Part shown: positions 47,773-61,453 of the stretch, piece by piece
Numbering within the stretch: position 1 is the first letter of the stretch
Layout: the number at the start of each line of letters is the position of its first letter
DNA from: Antedon mediterranea
Lineage: Eukaryota > Echinodermata > Crinoidea > Comatulida > Antedonidae
Reading direction: 5' to 3'
DNA: 64,000 bases
Assembly: GCF_964355755.1 (NCBI RefSeq)
Contig: NC_092671.1
Coordinates: 11,231,001-11,295,000 of the forward strand
Made by a program: the position numbers and the translations under genes
The notes under the pieces: generated by a model
Told to the model about the DNA's origin: nothing
The model's database searches: none
Seen by the model: only the letters and a program-made list of their open reading frames with translations

Positions 47773-50700
47773 CGTGTACTCGAATTAAATTACTGCTACA
47801 AAACAATTTACATTTAACAATAATTTAAAAATATTTCCTAATTGTTTTCTATCTGTTAGTAAGCACATACCTATTTAGGCCTAATGCACTTTCGTACGTG
47901 AAGCCTGAATACCAAAATAAGCAGAAGACATCAAATTGTTTTGCTATTAAATGAGAATGCGTTGTACTCTTATAATTAAATTTATAGTCCTTGGCTGAAT
48001 TTCATGTAAACATGTAATAAACACAATAGATGACGTCATGTAAAGATAATGTAATGAATATACAATACACAATTGTACTTATATTACATTAAATTACAAA
48101 TTTGATATAGCGCTCTTAGAATAAAAGCATTATCAAAAGCGCCGTACATCGAAATTATGTTCCATAATATAAACTGGTTAGAAACGTTTTTAGTTTACGC
48201 TTTAGCTTAAAGCTATCAAAGTATTTAAAGCGAGTCAGGTACAGGCATGAATTTTAAACATAATATCTGGTTAATTGTACATAAATCAAATATTTGTAAT
48301 AGAAAACATTACGAAAAAAAATTGGACAAAATTCTGCTATGAAAACCAGGAAGACTTTTTTTCAGTAGTTAGGTAGTTTAGCCTAATGTAATAACATGTC
48401 TGGTAACTCCCTAGAAGGTAAAAAAAAGATGGTGGATATACAGTGGATAATTTTTGCTATAGCATAAAAATAAAACTCTGAAGTTGCATAGAAATACCAG
48501 AAACGTAAAATTCAAGCTATATTACCTATATTTATTCATCTGATAAGATTTTTTACCATGCCGTTTATTTTTTATAGCTTTTTAAAAATGCCTCTCTATT
48601 TACAACATTTTTGTAGAAAAGAATAGAGATTTTACTGTGTAATTTGAACTATCCCCCACTGATAAGAAAGTGCTTATTTTCAACAAGCTCGTGTAACACA
48701 AATAAAATCCCAAAAATGATGAAACATAGGACAAACTATAGATCGATAATTATTGGAATGTATGATCAATAGACATTTTTTGCCCGCACCTGGCCTTTAA
48801 GTGATGTCATAGAGAGTTACGGTATCCTTTCTCGGCTTAGTATAGTAAAGTATAAATAAATAATTGAACGTTGTTTTGGAGGGATTTTGTTGGGGTTGGG
48901 CGGATTTTTTTGAGGTGGGGCGAATTTGAGGGGATGGGCACATTATTACACACTTTTCACACATAAAAGAGTGTCATATCCGGGCTATAGGCTGGTATGC
49001 AAAATATAATGAATACGTATTGACAAAACAATCATCATAATAAAAAAAACTTCACTTACTCAAGTTCATTTTCTTTATCTGTCGAAACACCGGTGCTGGA
49101 CGAATGCAAAATTGATGGATGCTGATTTACTTTTAAGGTGTTTACGTCTGAGAAGAGAACAAAATAATTGTTTTAATCGTTTAATCATTCACAAAATAAT
49201 ACAGACTTCATCCAAAAAAGTACACCCATGAGGAGAAATCAATATTAAGTATATTAGGCAGTAATAAATCAGCTAAGCACTTGCTTAAAGACATTGATGT
49301 AATCTTTAGGTTTGTGATATTAATTAATATTAATGCTACAAAGAAATGTGCTGATAGTGAATTATTACTATAATCTCAATAGTTGACAAGATCTGAAACA
49401 TTAGAAAATCAATGAAATATCATCTAACATTTGATTTCAGAGACTTAAGCTGTATTCTATTCCACTGTATCGTAGGTAGATAGCAACTCTCAATGACGAT
49501 CAATAAAAGATCAAAGCAGCGGGAAAAGTACAATAACATCACGTGTAATCTCAATAAATATTGTCTTTGATGATCATTATTTATTGTATCTTAAACAATT
49601 TCACATATCGCTATCCCTGCTAACCGTACAACAAGATTGCGTCTTATCTGTGTTTCTTTTCGTTATGTATGATATCGAAATAAATCAAATAGCCAATTTC
49701 CGTAACTCATCATATCACATGTGATGCGTGTATGACAGGCATAACCGTACGTGATACACATGCGCGACATGTGGTGTGTGATACACATGTGTTTCTGTAT
49801 TATGGAATTTTCCACGATACCCACAGAAATATTTTCGTACGTGAAGACAACTTTAAGAAAATCAGAAATCCATATCACCGAAGCTTACTATAGCGTTGGC
49901 GAACACAAAAATATATCATATAACAATTTTATTTTTTAAATCATCAATTATAATTAATGCAACAACTTAGGACCCAACAAAAAGTACACTTAATATACTG
50001 TCCTCTTAATAGACAGTAGTTTAGTGTTAAAACATACTTTTCTTTCTTTACGATTCTTTAATTGGGGTTTAAAAGGAGGGGTTCCGCTGTACGTAAATAA
50101 GTATAGTAAGAAAGTATTTAAGTTATTTAATTCTAAGCGATAGAAATGCAGTATGTTCGAACGAAACAATGTCGCGGATAAAAGGTGATTTAAAAGTTTC
50201 GCGCTGTCTGTTCGAAATTGTACTATACACGATTTTAAAATCAATAATTATAGATATAAAAGAATTCCCCACTGTCCTTTCCAAACAGCATTAGAAGAAG
50301 AGTACTTTAAACAAAGTAACATGCCCTATATTTTTCATCTCGCCTATCGGTAAAAATTCAATTTTTAGAAAAAATGAATTACGACCGTTAATTGCCATTG
50401 CTAGTATTTTACTTGTTTAATATAGGTTGAATAGATCATCTAACCGAATTTAAATTTTTCTCAAAATTGATTTGAAATCCATTCTATAAATCATCGACAT
50501 AGCCTAACTCAACTACATTTCAATGTAGTCATCGTGTTTAATTGGTTGCCATGGTAATATGTTTTTAACTAGGTTGATAGATAGATTCTGTTATTTTTAA
50601 ACATGTTTTATTTTGACAATTAAATCAATGAACACATTACGATCATGTTTATCATGGTAATCATCCTCATCATTATATAAATATCATCACCGACAAATGA

Positions 50701-50859
50701 CGTCACCATCGTCGATGTCATTACCTGAAGAACCGTTGTTATGGCGGTTAGAACCAACAAAATTGAAGAATGTAATTATATATTTATATTTATGTTCAAC
50801 ACAATAAACTAAAGACATGAGCGCTTAATTACCTACTACACTATGCACTACATACAGGT
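47773..50859. other. Intergenic, nothing beyond the G-run cluster
   Basis: AT-rich. A palindrome-rich stretch at 49710-49790 repeats GTGATACACATG and CACATGTG words and makes overlapping frames on both strands. Confidence 0.45.
48878..48942 (+). other. G-run cluster (weak quadruplex candidate)
   Basis: Six runs of GGG or GGGG within about 65 nt, separated by T-rich loops of roughly 2 to 12 nt. Some loops exceed the usual limit. Confidence 0.4.
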
Positions 50860-51275
50860 AGTACTTACTGTAATCACTACACAAAATGTCGGAAAAGACG
50901 CACTGGGCGTGTCATAGAAATCACCGGCGGCTCAACTTGTCGGTGGCACAACTTGTCGGTGGCACAACTTGTCGGCGGCACAACTTGTCGGCGGCCCAAC
51001 TGGTCATATGCCGACCAACCTACGTCAGGTCAATGACGTAGTTTGGTCGTCGGCGGTGGTCGCGAGCTCCCTAACAACATCATTGTCTATCATATTATCT
51101 TAATCTTAGCATCATCCGGGGTTTTACAATATTACCATTAGCGCAATACAGGTAGTACTTAATGTAATACAAAAAAATGTCGCAAAAGACGCACTGGGCG
51201 TGTCATAAAAATTACCGCCGGCTGAACTTGTCGGCGGCACAATTTGTCGGCGTCCAAACTTGTCAACAGTAGAAT
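50860..51275 (+). repeat. Duplicated segment with 16-bp GGCGGCACAACTTGTC minisatellite
   Basis: Two blocks about 285 bp apart share CAGGTAGTACTTA(C/A)TGTAAT, then GACGCACTGGGCGTGTCATA, then GGCGGC(A)CAACTTGTC tandem units (five at 50925-51010, about three at 51215-51270). The block is GC-rich against its surroundings. Confidence 0.85.
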
Positions 51276-53554
51276 TTATTTTTGTATTTCAAATTGTTGA
51301 TTTTTCCTGGTAATTTTAAATTTAAAGTTAACATTGACAGGCACGCTGTTCTTTGTAAAGCGCGATATAAATATTCGGTACTATTATTTTATTATTATTA
51401 ATTTCCGACATCATAATCCCACTTAAAACTATAAGCGATGGTTTATTATTATAGACCAAAGATTGTTAGTGTAGTCATTTATTATCTTAAAATTAATAAA
51501 GCCAATCTAAGAAATAAAGTCATTATTAGCAATATATGATAAAGCATTGCCGTCACTTTATTGATATCGTTATTAATATAGCCTACTTAAGATAATTTAA
51601 TTTCATTTATCAAAATATTGCATGCAAATTTACTCATTTGTTCTTTCAAATACGAGACGCATTAATGACTGCAGAAACGCAAATATATTGCATCTTGCTA
51701 ATTCTTGAACAAATATTTACATTAGGAAGAATAATTGTTAATAAATGTTTGGTAGATCAATATATAGATTTATAAGCTTGTGTGCATTGACCTGTTAAAA
51801 CGGACAAAGTATAAATGCTTTTTGTGGGATTGTTTAAGCTAGGAAACGTGGCAATAAACACTAGAAATAGTGACAACTCACGCGTGCGTTCCGTCACGCG
51901 GTGTCAATTTTATTAGCCGTGTATCCTGATTTTAAAGCTGCCCCGTTTACGATGATCACGGATTACGGTCAGTTTGCCGGATACAGAGTAGTGTATTAGA
52001 TTGTAATTTCACTCTTCCCTGGTGTGAACGTAGTAATCCCTCGGCCACAGATGCACGATTTCTATACAACAAGACAACGTCAACAAGAAGCAACAGTAAC
52101 TGATAAATTATAATTTTTTTATTAATAAAGAAATTACTATGTTGTACTTTAGTTTTTTGTCAGACGCGGCAGTTGACTACGCAGCTGCTGTCAAGAAAAA
52201 AAATCATTTTATAGCACGCGCAGAATCACTTCTTTACTCGACTCGATCCTAAATATCAAACTTTACCTATACTGTCATCTTATTTAGTTTAACTAATTTG
52301 CAGCAATTGTGTAGAAAGGCCTAAATAATGTTCATTAATTATGTCTATAGTTTCACGCGACTTGCGAACAAAAGTCCATTCTAAAGAAGTACGTAGGCAG
52401 AAATTAACAATATCTCTGAAAGAAAAATTCCTGTTTCTTTCTTTATAGTCATCAAACAGTTGTACAATCAGCTTCACAAATAAATCATTATAAAAATAGG
52501 TAAAATAGTAAAGAATTACAAAGTCATCGATGTAATTTGTTATAACGTGTTTTTTTTACGCTTTACTGTTTAAAATAATGTTTATTCAATTGTTGAGACG
52601 CACGACGACTACAAAAGTGTGTTTAGATAGTATATAAGCTAATTAAGGTTCAACCAGAATCAATATTAGATACGTGCGCATCTTTTACCATTATTGTAAT
52701 TATGTTATTGTGTCGCAAACATGAATGTTATTTGAACATATTATTGATGTTGTGTAACGGAGCTTTTGACAATGCAGATCGAGAAAATGTTACATTGGTT
52801 AAATTTCAGGCAATTTAAAATTGATTAAGCCTAATATACATTCATGATGAACGTGTTTTTTGCCAAAAGATGATTTATTGTTCAAAATAATATTGATTAT
52901 GTTGCTCTGGAATGAATGTTGCCCAAACTAACCTTGAATAGAAGAAACACGCATTTTTTACAACTCACTATCACCATCACTATTATTAATGCATAATAGA
53001 TTTATAATAAAAAATCAAACGCTCACTTAATGTATTCGTTTATAGCGAGAGCAACAGTGATGGACACCATTTGTTGACAGTTGTCGGGCTAGAATGTACC
53101 GATTTACAGTTATATAAAACATGTTATTTTTATTATAGCTTTTACTATGTTTTTAAACATGAGACATAATTTGAATTTAGGTTTTATTGTATCGAAAAGG
53201 AAACTAAATCGCTTGCTTATAAATGAAGTGATTTATAGGCCTAGAGTATTATCGGGAAACAGCAAGACCACTGAGTTTGAGTTTGGTACGTTTTTAATCG
53301 GTGTAGTAGTCAATGAAGATTGCATTTTTATTATAGTGTTACTACTAATGATATTAATGTCGGTAATATCAATGTACGGTAAATAATGATATAAATTATG
53401 AAGAGAGCATTCGATCATTGTGAAACTTTTTAGAGTGAATAGTGGTTTTTACAGAGTTAAACGTCTATATAGAACTAATGATATAAAATGTCGCAGATCT
53501 ACGTACAGCAAACATTTTGGGTTTCCTCTGAAGTGTCTATAAAGCAGCTAATAA

Positions 53555-53752
53555 AGCGTGATTCCCGCTAGAACGCAACGCGGTGACGTATTGACGCAAA
53601 GTGCTGTATTGCGTAATCATGGGAACCGACGACGCAACAACAGTGCTGCAAAAAAGGTTTGATTTCACGCAGACGGGGGAAAACACAATTATTGTAAGGG
53701 CATTTTCGTTGCGTCGGTTGCGTTACGTTGCGTCGCTAGTGGAAACCAAGCT
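53555..53752 (+). mobile_element. AGCKTGG-family MITE (long form)
   Basis: Ends AGCGTGATTCCCGCTAGAAC and GCGTCGCTAGTGGAAACCAA..., flanked by TAA on both sides. The core, with ACACAATTATTGTAAGGGCA, matches the copy at 42690 in the same orientation. The + strand open frame across it is incidental. Confidence 0.85.
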
Positions 53753-54439
53753 TAACAAACAAGAAATATTAAATTCACTCGAAATCTATTTTTAAATTCA
53801 CAAGGCGAGGATTACAATCGAAAATATCATTAAATAAACGCCTACACGATTCCAATGGTACGCATTTACAAAGGTTCTTTGATTTCTTTATCAACAGTAA
53901 CTGATGTTATTGATTTATTTGATACCTACAGTATCTTTTTTTTTAATTTTTAAATTTCAATAATTGTTATTATTATTTCAATACAATGCTCAATTGTTAC
54001 AATAGAATGTACTACTCGGTGATAATCATCTTTTCGGAACTAGACCGTCTCCAATATTAATATAACGAATTGACTAGACACTGTTTAATCAATAATTGTA
54101 ATTTATCATTAGTTTAATGTTCATTTTGATTGTAAGAACTGTATGTTTGTTATGTAATACATATTGTGGTAAAGCGGTTATTCTTTTATTATTATTTTTA
54201 TATTGCTTATTATGTTATCAAATCAAGAGAAAAAAAAAGATAAATTAAAATAATTTTACACGTGTATGATATCTTATGGATAATTTACAAAATTAATTTG
54301 TCCGTGTTTATTAGTTATATTGCTGCAAGTTTGTGTACATTTTTTCTCATTTTCTAAAGTCTTCTTCAAAGATTTGATATGAAATTGTATGATAAATAGG
54401 CCTACAGTATATTGATATTTGAATTTAATTATATTTTAA

Positions 54440-54560
54440 TAGATGCCTACTGGGAAAGGGGACAGATAATTGCATTTATCATGCCAACTTAGCCTGTGGC
54501 CTTTTGTGTTTTGTTATTTTTTTTTGGCAATAAAGAATAATAATAAATTATGATTTCTAT
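54440..54560 (+). mobile_element. Putative retroelement 3' end
   Basis: TTAGCCTGTGGCCTTTTGTG, a T-run, then GGCAATAAAGAATAATAATA looks like a LINE 3' UTR end with an AATAA-type tail. No reverse transcriptase sequence was recognised upstream. Confidence 0.25.
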
Positions 54561-55749
54561 ACTTTGGTTGCTTATCATATTTTTTTTGCATTTATAGTTT
54601 TGCATGCCAAGTTCCCAATTTTAGATATAAATTCTCAGATTACTGGAGATTGCCAATAAAAAGTTCGTGACTTCTTCAAAAACGGTGTTATTAAAATTGT
54701 TTCGTAAGAAATGTCAGATTTCTACGATTTTATGTGTACATCCTCTATTAAGACTATCCAGTAATAGTGCTAATATTTACAGACCACTAAGACATATCAC
54801 TTTCATCCTCACTTTGCCATCTATACTTCTTGTTTATTTCAAACTCACAGCACTTATAAATACTCGCAATCTCAAACACGGTAAATCCGTTCACAGTGGT
54901 TACGCACGGAAAAAATCAATAAAATTAAGTTTAGATGCACTTGTGGAAATCTGCAATTCAATTAACGGTCATAATTGACGCAAAGTTCAAGCAGTTTAAA
55001 TCTAATAGGTGACGCTTTAATAAAAGAAAGGTGACAGAAAAAATATGCAAGCTGATTGGCTGTTCGACTTATGTCAGTTTGAATGGAACCGTTTTTATTA
55101 TAGTCTCAATTACTATCAATTATTTTATTGTGGATAAGCTGTTGCTTGAATGAGAGAATTCATCTCTTTCGACATGGAACAAATTACAGTAACATTTGAA
55201 TAAATAATTGAGGACATATTTATAGATCACGATCAGGCAAAAAGCGTAACCCATGAAATATAACAATCCAAGTACACGAGCTTTGTAATAGAAACAACTT
55301 TATACCATAATACACGGTTCATAAAACATTATGCCCGAAAGATTTGCACTACAATTAGATCTATTTTAGAAATCAAGAAGGTTTACATTTTGTCTCTGGT
55401 TTTCTATGAGATTGACGAAAGTTCACGATCTTTAATTGTCTACAGAAAATTGACATTAATAAGCTAATACAATGGATGATACACATTAAACAAATTGAAA
55501 ACAACAGTTGATACAATTATTCAAATGAAACAAGACATTACTGACGAGATAGATTAAACCGTAATTATCGCCGTAATACACAACGGGAGTTCAATGCACA
55601 ACGAGGGCTCGTAAAATAACGCAATATTTTGCAACGCACGACGAAGCCCAGTTTGTAGCCTTAGTTTCATGTGAAGCAACGGTAACAGGCATAGACATGT
55701 AAGTCAACTAAATATTAACTTTTCATAATCTATAACTATAATTATAAAA

Positions 55750-55820
55750 AAATCCTCGAGTGAATTCGAACCCTTGTCTTCCGATTGTAAGGCTTATCAC
55801 TAATCAGTCAACCAAACAGC
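55750..55820 (-). mobile_element. tRNA-like SINE head (different family)
   Basis: On the - strand, GTTTGGTTGACTGATTAGTG resembles an A box and GGGTTCGAATTC (55762-55773) is a near-consensus B box, about 45 nt downstream. The ends do not pair as an acceptor stem, so a tRNA-derived repeat is more likely than a tRNA gene. Confidence 0.45.
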
Positions 55821-56604
55821 TTGCTTGCAGAAAAGCAATGTCAGATTACATACACAGTGGGCCCATGTGGGAGAAAGGATATCTTTGGTAATATTTAATT
55901 GTATTGCCTAGTTAGATGGTCACATAACTGAGAATACATGTGAGTAAAAATAAAATCATACTGCTGGTGTATGGAATACAGATATGTGGGTTTTGGTACT
56001 TTCTTGTTAAGGTTAATGGCTTAGCCTTTCCTTTGGTTTTTCCACAAGCGTCTTGAGCACTTTGATTTGTGCTTAACAAATCATGGTACTATTACTACAG
56101 TAAACATAAAATATGAAATTACAGGTGTGTTGTTTGTTGTCTCTAGATAAACAAGTACGAGAATCGGGTGCAATACCTAAACAAAAATACCGTTTATTAG
56201 ATTGGTAAAATTAACTTAAATTCCAATCAATGCGATGACTTTACTTGATGTCAGAAAACTATGCCATTTTAATGCACGCAGTCAAGAAGATTAAATAAAA
56301 GGTCAAATGACGAAAACGTTAAGATTTTATCATAAATTACACGGGAAAAAATATAATTTAATCCGAAACAAGAGATATAATTTACGTCAAGACTCAACTA
56401 ATTGTATACGTAGACATATTATAATGTTGTGAAAACAAAAAGAGGAAACATTCAAATTGGTATATTAATGACAAAAACAAGTAAACAAGATATATCATTA
56501 TAATTTCTTCCATCTGTTTAATTGTATACGTAGCGACTGTAATTTATTGTATCTAATTGCTTTTAATAATGGTATGCCCAAATATAGAATAATTTTCGTT
56601 TTGT

Positions 56605-56925
56605 TATCATTCTGTCGACTATCTCTCCTTATGTCGACTATCTCTCATGTCGACTATCTCTACTTTTGTTAACCATCTCTCATTCTGTCGACTATCTTCC
56701 TTCCGTCGACCATCTCTTCTTCTTGTCGACTATCTCTCTTTCTGTCTACTATCTCTAATTCTGTCTACTATCCACCTTCGTCGCATCTCTTCCTTTGTGG
56801 ACTATCTCTCCTTCTGTCGACTATCTCTCCTATATTGTGAATTATCTTTCCTCCTGTCGACTATATCTCCATTTGTCGACTATCTCACCTGTTTTTTTTG
56901 ACTATCTATACTCTTTCTGTCCACG
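56605..56925 (+). repeat. 19-bp pyrimidine-rich minisatellite
   Basis: About 15 imperfect copies of CTGTCGACTATCTCTCCTT. The + strand is almost purely C/T apart from the GTCGAC core. The short open frame across it (56647-56901) is a repeat product. Confidence 0.9.
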
Positions 56926-58033
56926 TTAGATTCATTTCATTTCTTTAATTATCTTTATGATAGAAACGATATACGCCCAAATACTACTAAATTGTATAGG
57001 CCTAACGCATTTCATTTTTGTTTTCATATAATTTACTGTATACAGTATCCACGTACGTTTAGCGGTGATTAGTAATAAATTGGAGCTCATATGTTAAATT
57101 TCCAATCGATTGTATTCAGTATGTATTGAAAACATAGTTTATCATCTCTTAACCTCTTAGTTGATAATAGCAACCCTAATAACACAGAGTTTATGAATTT
57201 ATTCTGACAAAATACCAAGCGTTTATGTATAGTTATTATGCAAACAAATTACATGGTCGATATCACGATGATTACCTATTTCAAGTTGGAACGTAACGCA
57301 ACGTAAAGCAAATTAGCCAGAGAGATACAAGTTTTCCAAAAACTCTATCAATTTATTCAGACTAATAAGGCAACTTTGAAAAATTAAATTTTTCATTCTA
57401 GGCTTAAGTTCGTGTCATATCAAAACTCATGGCACTCGGCCGAATCATTTGCATTGTGACCGCCTATCTCAAATATAATAACTATTTATCTATTTATAGA
57501 CGTGACGTTTTGTTGGTATATTTATGTACTTCATGCGTAACGAGCAGTTCATAAACAAATGTATATATTGGTATACAGTGTTTACTATGATGATATTACA
57601 TTCATTTGGTTATTGATTCAAAATCTTTAATATAGTCTAATACTAATAACTCTTTATAACATGATACCTAAGTGCTTAAAAAAAATCTAGGACACGAATA
57701 TTAGGTAACCAAAAACCGAACACAACAAATGGTCGCCAAACAGAATAAAATAAAAGCTATTAAAGCGTCTTCGACAGAGTGACTCAAATTGAAATAAAAC
57801 AAACTGATTTAACGTCTAGATTAATAATACGTTGCGACATTTTGAAGTGGGTGTGAGATCACATTGGTTAAAATAAATAAGCAACGATACTGGCATTTAA
57901 TTAATACTCTGGACAAAGGTACGGTTGGCAAGCTTTTCATGACGCCGTAGTATCATAAATTCCTTTTCAACACAAACGTTAATAAAACACAATGAGGTTT
58001 TGACATATCGACAGATTAAAAAATATCATAGTC

Positions 58034-58178
58034 TAAAGCTCTGTCTACTATCAATCAAGTTTAAAAAAAAAAAGTGTGATTTGCCCAAATATGGTAGTAA
58101 TATGACGTCATCGTGTCCATATATGGGCACATCACATTTTTATTACTGTCAAAGTTTGATAGTGTAAACAGAGCTTTA
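58034..58178 (+). mobile_element. AAAGCTCTGTC palindromic MITE
   Basis: Ends TAAAGCTCTGTCTACTATCA and GATAGTGTAAACAGAGCTTTA minus the last base. Inner pair AAAAGTGTGATTTGCCC / GGGCACATCACATTTTTA. Clear member of the family. Confidence 0.85.
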
Positions 58179-58314
58179 TGGGAACCCTCAAAACATACAT
58201 TTGATAATCGATAGTGCTGAGAGGAAAGATAATGTAAATTTCATATTTCGAGAGTGGTCGAAAAATAATATTAAAATAATGAAAATGAATGAAAAGAGGT
58301 GATGGAACATGTGA

Positions 58315-58385
58315 TGAGAATATTGATGGTGATGATGTTGGTACTGGTGTTTGGTGTCGATGATGATAAGGACAATAATTTTTTA
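58315..58385 (+). repeat. GATG/GGTG-rich microsatellite
   Basis: Irregular GATGGTGATGATG and GTCGATGATGATAAGG units; the complement strand resembles the CAT-rich block at 32-36 kb. Confidence 0.6.
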
Positions 58386-58994
58386 TTTCGAGGATTTTGT
58401 TGATGGCAAAAAATGACGATATTGATACTTATTTTTGAATGATGAATAATATGATATCTGGAAGGAATGATGCAACTATTAATGATTAAAATTAAAAGAA
58501 AAAAAAAATCCCAATAAACTAATGAAAATGGTATATATCATCTAATGTCGTTTATATTATAGTCAATACATAAGGATGTAACATTATTCTATTCAGTATG
58601 CAGGAATATTCGGTATTACAGATATACAGATAAAAATCTATTCCACTGATGCAAACAACATTCTCCGAGGTTCATAAATTACTATAGCTATAACGCTAAG
58701 CCTAAAGTCATTAAAAAACAATTTAAAGACGTGGTCAATTAACACGTATACACGGGAGGACAGACTACTGTAGTATTCATTAATAGCCGATACATCACTA
58801 ACTTATAATACGGTATATGTTAGTGAGTATATCAGATTATGTAATATTCAAGAATATTTAAAAATTTTTCACTACTGTCTTAGAGCGATATAAACTTGCC
58901 ATACGTCGCTAAGATTTATTTTTGTTTACGTACAGTACTACTACTGGCGCCATCCGAGAGCGTTTTGATTTATTTTCGAAACTAAAGTACAGCA

Positions 58995-59065
58995 AAGTAC
59001 AGATATGAAACGCCATGTGTGTAAAACTGTTTCTCATTTACGAATATTAGGCCGAATTATGTAGA
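58995..59065 (+). repeat. Dispersed repeat with GAACGCCATATGTGC core, copy 4
   Basis: AGATATGAAACGCCATGTGT followed by ACGAATATTAGG; diverged but collinear with the other copies. Confidence 0.5.
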
Positions 59066-60499
59066 ATCGAAACAAAGCGATATACAATTCAAAGAAAATA
59101 TTAGGAAATTGGATTTGAACTGAGGAGATCGAAAAACAGAATCATGACTGGTGTTTCATACGGACGCTGTCAAAGGCTGAATCTTGAGGGACTTGTTAGT
59201 TTTATTACAGAATATGGCAATAAGAACCATAGTCTCTGTAGGGGTCTGGTTATCCTATGATGTCGATCGTGCACTTGTGTATTTCGCGCACCATTACTAC
59301 CAAGAACACATATGATTAAAGGGACCGGTTAATGAGTGTAAATGTAATTGTAAATTATATCTATATCTACTACCAGTCAACAAATGAATCAAATAGCAGT
59401 CTTTGACTTAAGGCGATTCATTTGGGCGAAAGGAAATGAAACTGAACACAGTAGTTGAGCAGAATTAAATCAATGAGCCATGATATTGGATAGCAAGCAT
59501 GTTAACCATCAAAATACATAGCGTAATTACTGCTAACCTATCTTAAAAAAGGAATAAGAACATTATGGGAAAATAGTTCTCTTACTGCCAGCGCGCCGTC
59601 TGTGTCGATAACGTTCAGGTATAACGTCACTGATAATGTTTAACTTGTTCATTTACTACTGTAACTTATAGACTATTATTTTTGATGATTTAAACTAATT
59701 CACATAATACACCCACATGTACTCCAACCAATTTTTCTGTAATAATTGAAAAATAAACGCCAAAAGAAGAACAGTTCGTGATTTTATATGATTTAATTTA
59801 AGGAAAACAATTTTACATACTTGGAATTTCTCGGACTATAATATTATATAGATAATGTTCTTGCGTTGTGTATTTACTATTATTCTTATTTTACAACTGA
59901 ATGTTAGTGAGATCAACTAATTTCAAAACGGGTTATTTGAACTTTACATTGCTATGTATGATACGCCGCTGGTGTTATATCTCAAACGATGCAATCAAAA
60001 TATGTGATTGACGATTTAATTAAATTCACAGTAAAATCAGTTTTCAATAGGAAATTGTATACGACAAATGAAATAATGTCGTCGTAATATTACACGTTTG
60101 TCATATGTGAAATTCGGTTAACTCTGATTATGTGGGTCTATTACAATTTAATATGAAGTATGCCTTACATTACACAATACTAATATTAGTAAACACATTC
60201 GAGACTAAAAACTAAATTAAAAAATAATAAAAGAGTTAGCATTGGGCCTATATTACAAGTGTCACGGTAACTATTTATTTCAGGATCCCAACGGAAATAA
60301 ACATGTGTAATTTGTTTTATTAGGTTATCTTGGTCAAAATAAATTTAATACTTTTACATTTTTATGACACTTTTTAACGCTTATTTTATAGTTACTTTAC
60401 CATTACTTCTCAGTTTTACCGTTATTACTTTTTGAATGTAATTTTTACAATTTTTAACACGGATTTTACTTTCTTTACTTTGTTTTAGCAATGTTATAC

Positions 60500-60572
60500 T
60501 TTTTAAATATTTTGAATCATATAATAGGCCTAATTTCTTGTATTTGTATTGAAATAAATGAATGAATGAACT
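60500..60572 (+). other. Putative retroelement tail
   Basis: TTGTATTTGTATTGAAATAA followed by ATGAATGAATGAA resembles the tail at 46390-46420. Only the tail is visible. Confidence 0.25.
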
Positions 60573-61453
60573 GTTTTTACGAATTAGGGCCTAGTTTTCA
60601 ATTTCATTTACCGTAACCGTTTTGTGAAATAATGGAAACTCATATAACAATTTGAACGGCGCCGTCTTGTATATTACCCGAAGGTATAGGTTTTAGCAAG
60701 AGTATGGACTGGAGGAGACTCTGTATTTTTCTAAATGAAAACAAAATCAACACACGTCGTGATAAGAACCTGCAATTGACGCTTCCAGCATCATGAAACG
60801 AATACATTGTGTGACCTCTTTTAAAATGTATCCTCAATCAATGAAATCCAGCTTGTTCATTTCACATGGATTGTGTGGTTCGTATGCAATAGGATTACAA
60901 ATTAAACACAGTACCTGACGGTAAGAATAAATAGACTGAAAATTAAATTCAGGTAATAAAGTACGCGACACAATATTAATTTGGGCCGACACACGGGGGA
61001 ATTAGTGTAGGCCTATTGTATATGAAATGATGAGGAATATGAGGAACAGATTTAATACAGTGTATACAAATACTTGTTTACTCATCCATTTGTTTATATT
61101 ACACAATTAATATGCTACATTTCTTTCAAAACTTTAACTTAAAAACATTCGGTCATATAACTCTAAAAGGTTAATGATTATAATTATCATAGTTTACACT
61201 ACATGATTTTGAAACTTAATATAGCAGCCATCATGGAAAAATATCCCTCAGTTAACTGGTAATTAATTGTACAGGCATAAGCAGGACACTGTACGGTACT
61301 ATATGAAAAGTGTTTTAACATATGTTTCTAACCATTATCTAAGCTAAATGATGGGGGAGAGGTCAAGTTGGTAGAGAGAGAGGGAGACATGCACCTTCGT
61401 TTAAAATCATCAAATACTATCGTTCAATTTGATTGAAAAACATAATAAGTTCC

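Larger units (their letters stand above)
51276..56604. other. Intergenic
   Basis: Contains the MITE at 53555, a putative retroelement end at 54440 and the tRNA-like repeat at 55750. The frames at 53147-53386 and 54667-54978 are unrecognised, and the latter has no ATG at its start. Confidence 0.45.
56926..61453. other. Intergenic, downstream of HDDC3
   Basis: Contains one palindromic MITE (58034), one GAACGCCATATGTGC repeat and a microsatellite. No gene seen; it includes whatever 3' UTR HDDC3 has. Confidence 0.5.

Noticed and set aside
49663-49939. Overlapping frames on both strands near 49.7 kb
   Set aside because: Made by CACATGTG and GTGATACACATG palindromic words that are open on both strands.
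53147-53386. 79-residue + strand open frame with a hydrophobic C-terminal stretch
   Set aside because: No homology recognised and an overlapping antisense frame is equally open; AT-rich chance frame is more likely.
54667-54978. 103-residue + strand open frame
   Set aside because: Begins at GTG, no ATG-based start, no recognised motif, AT-rich surroundings.
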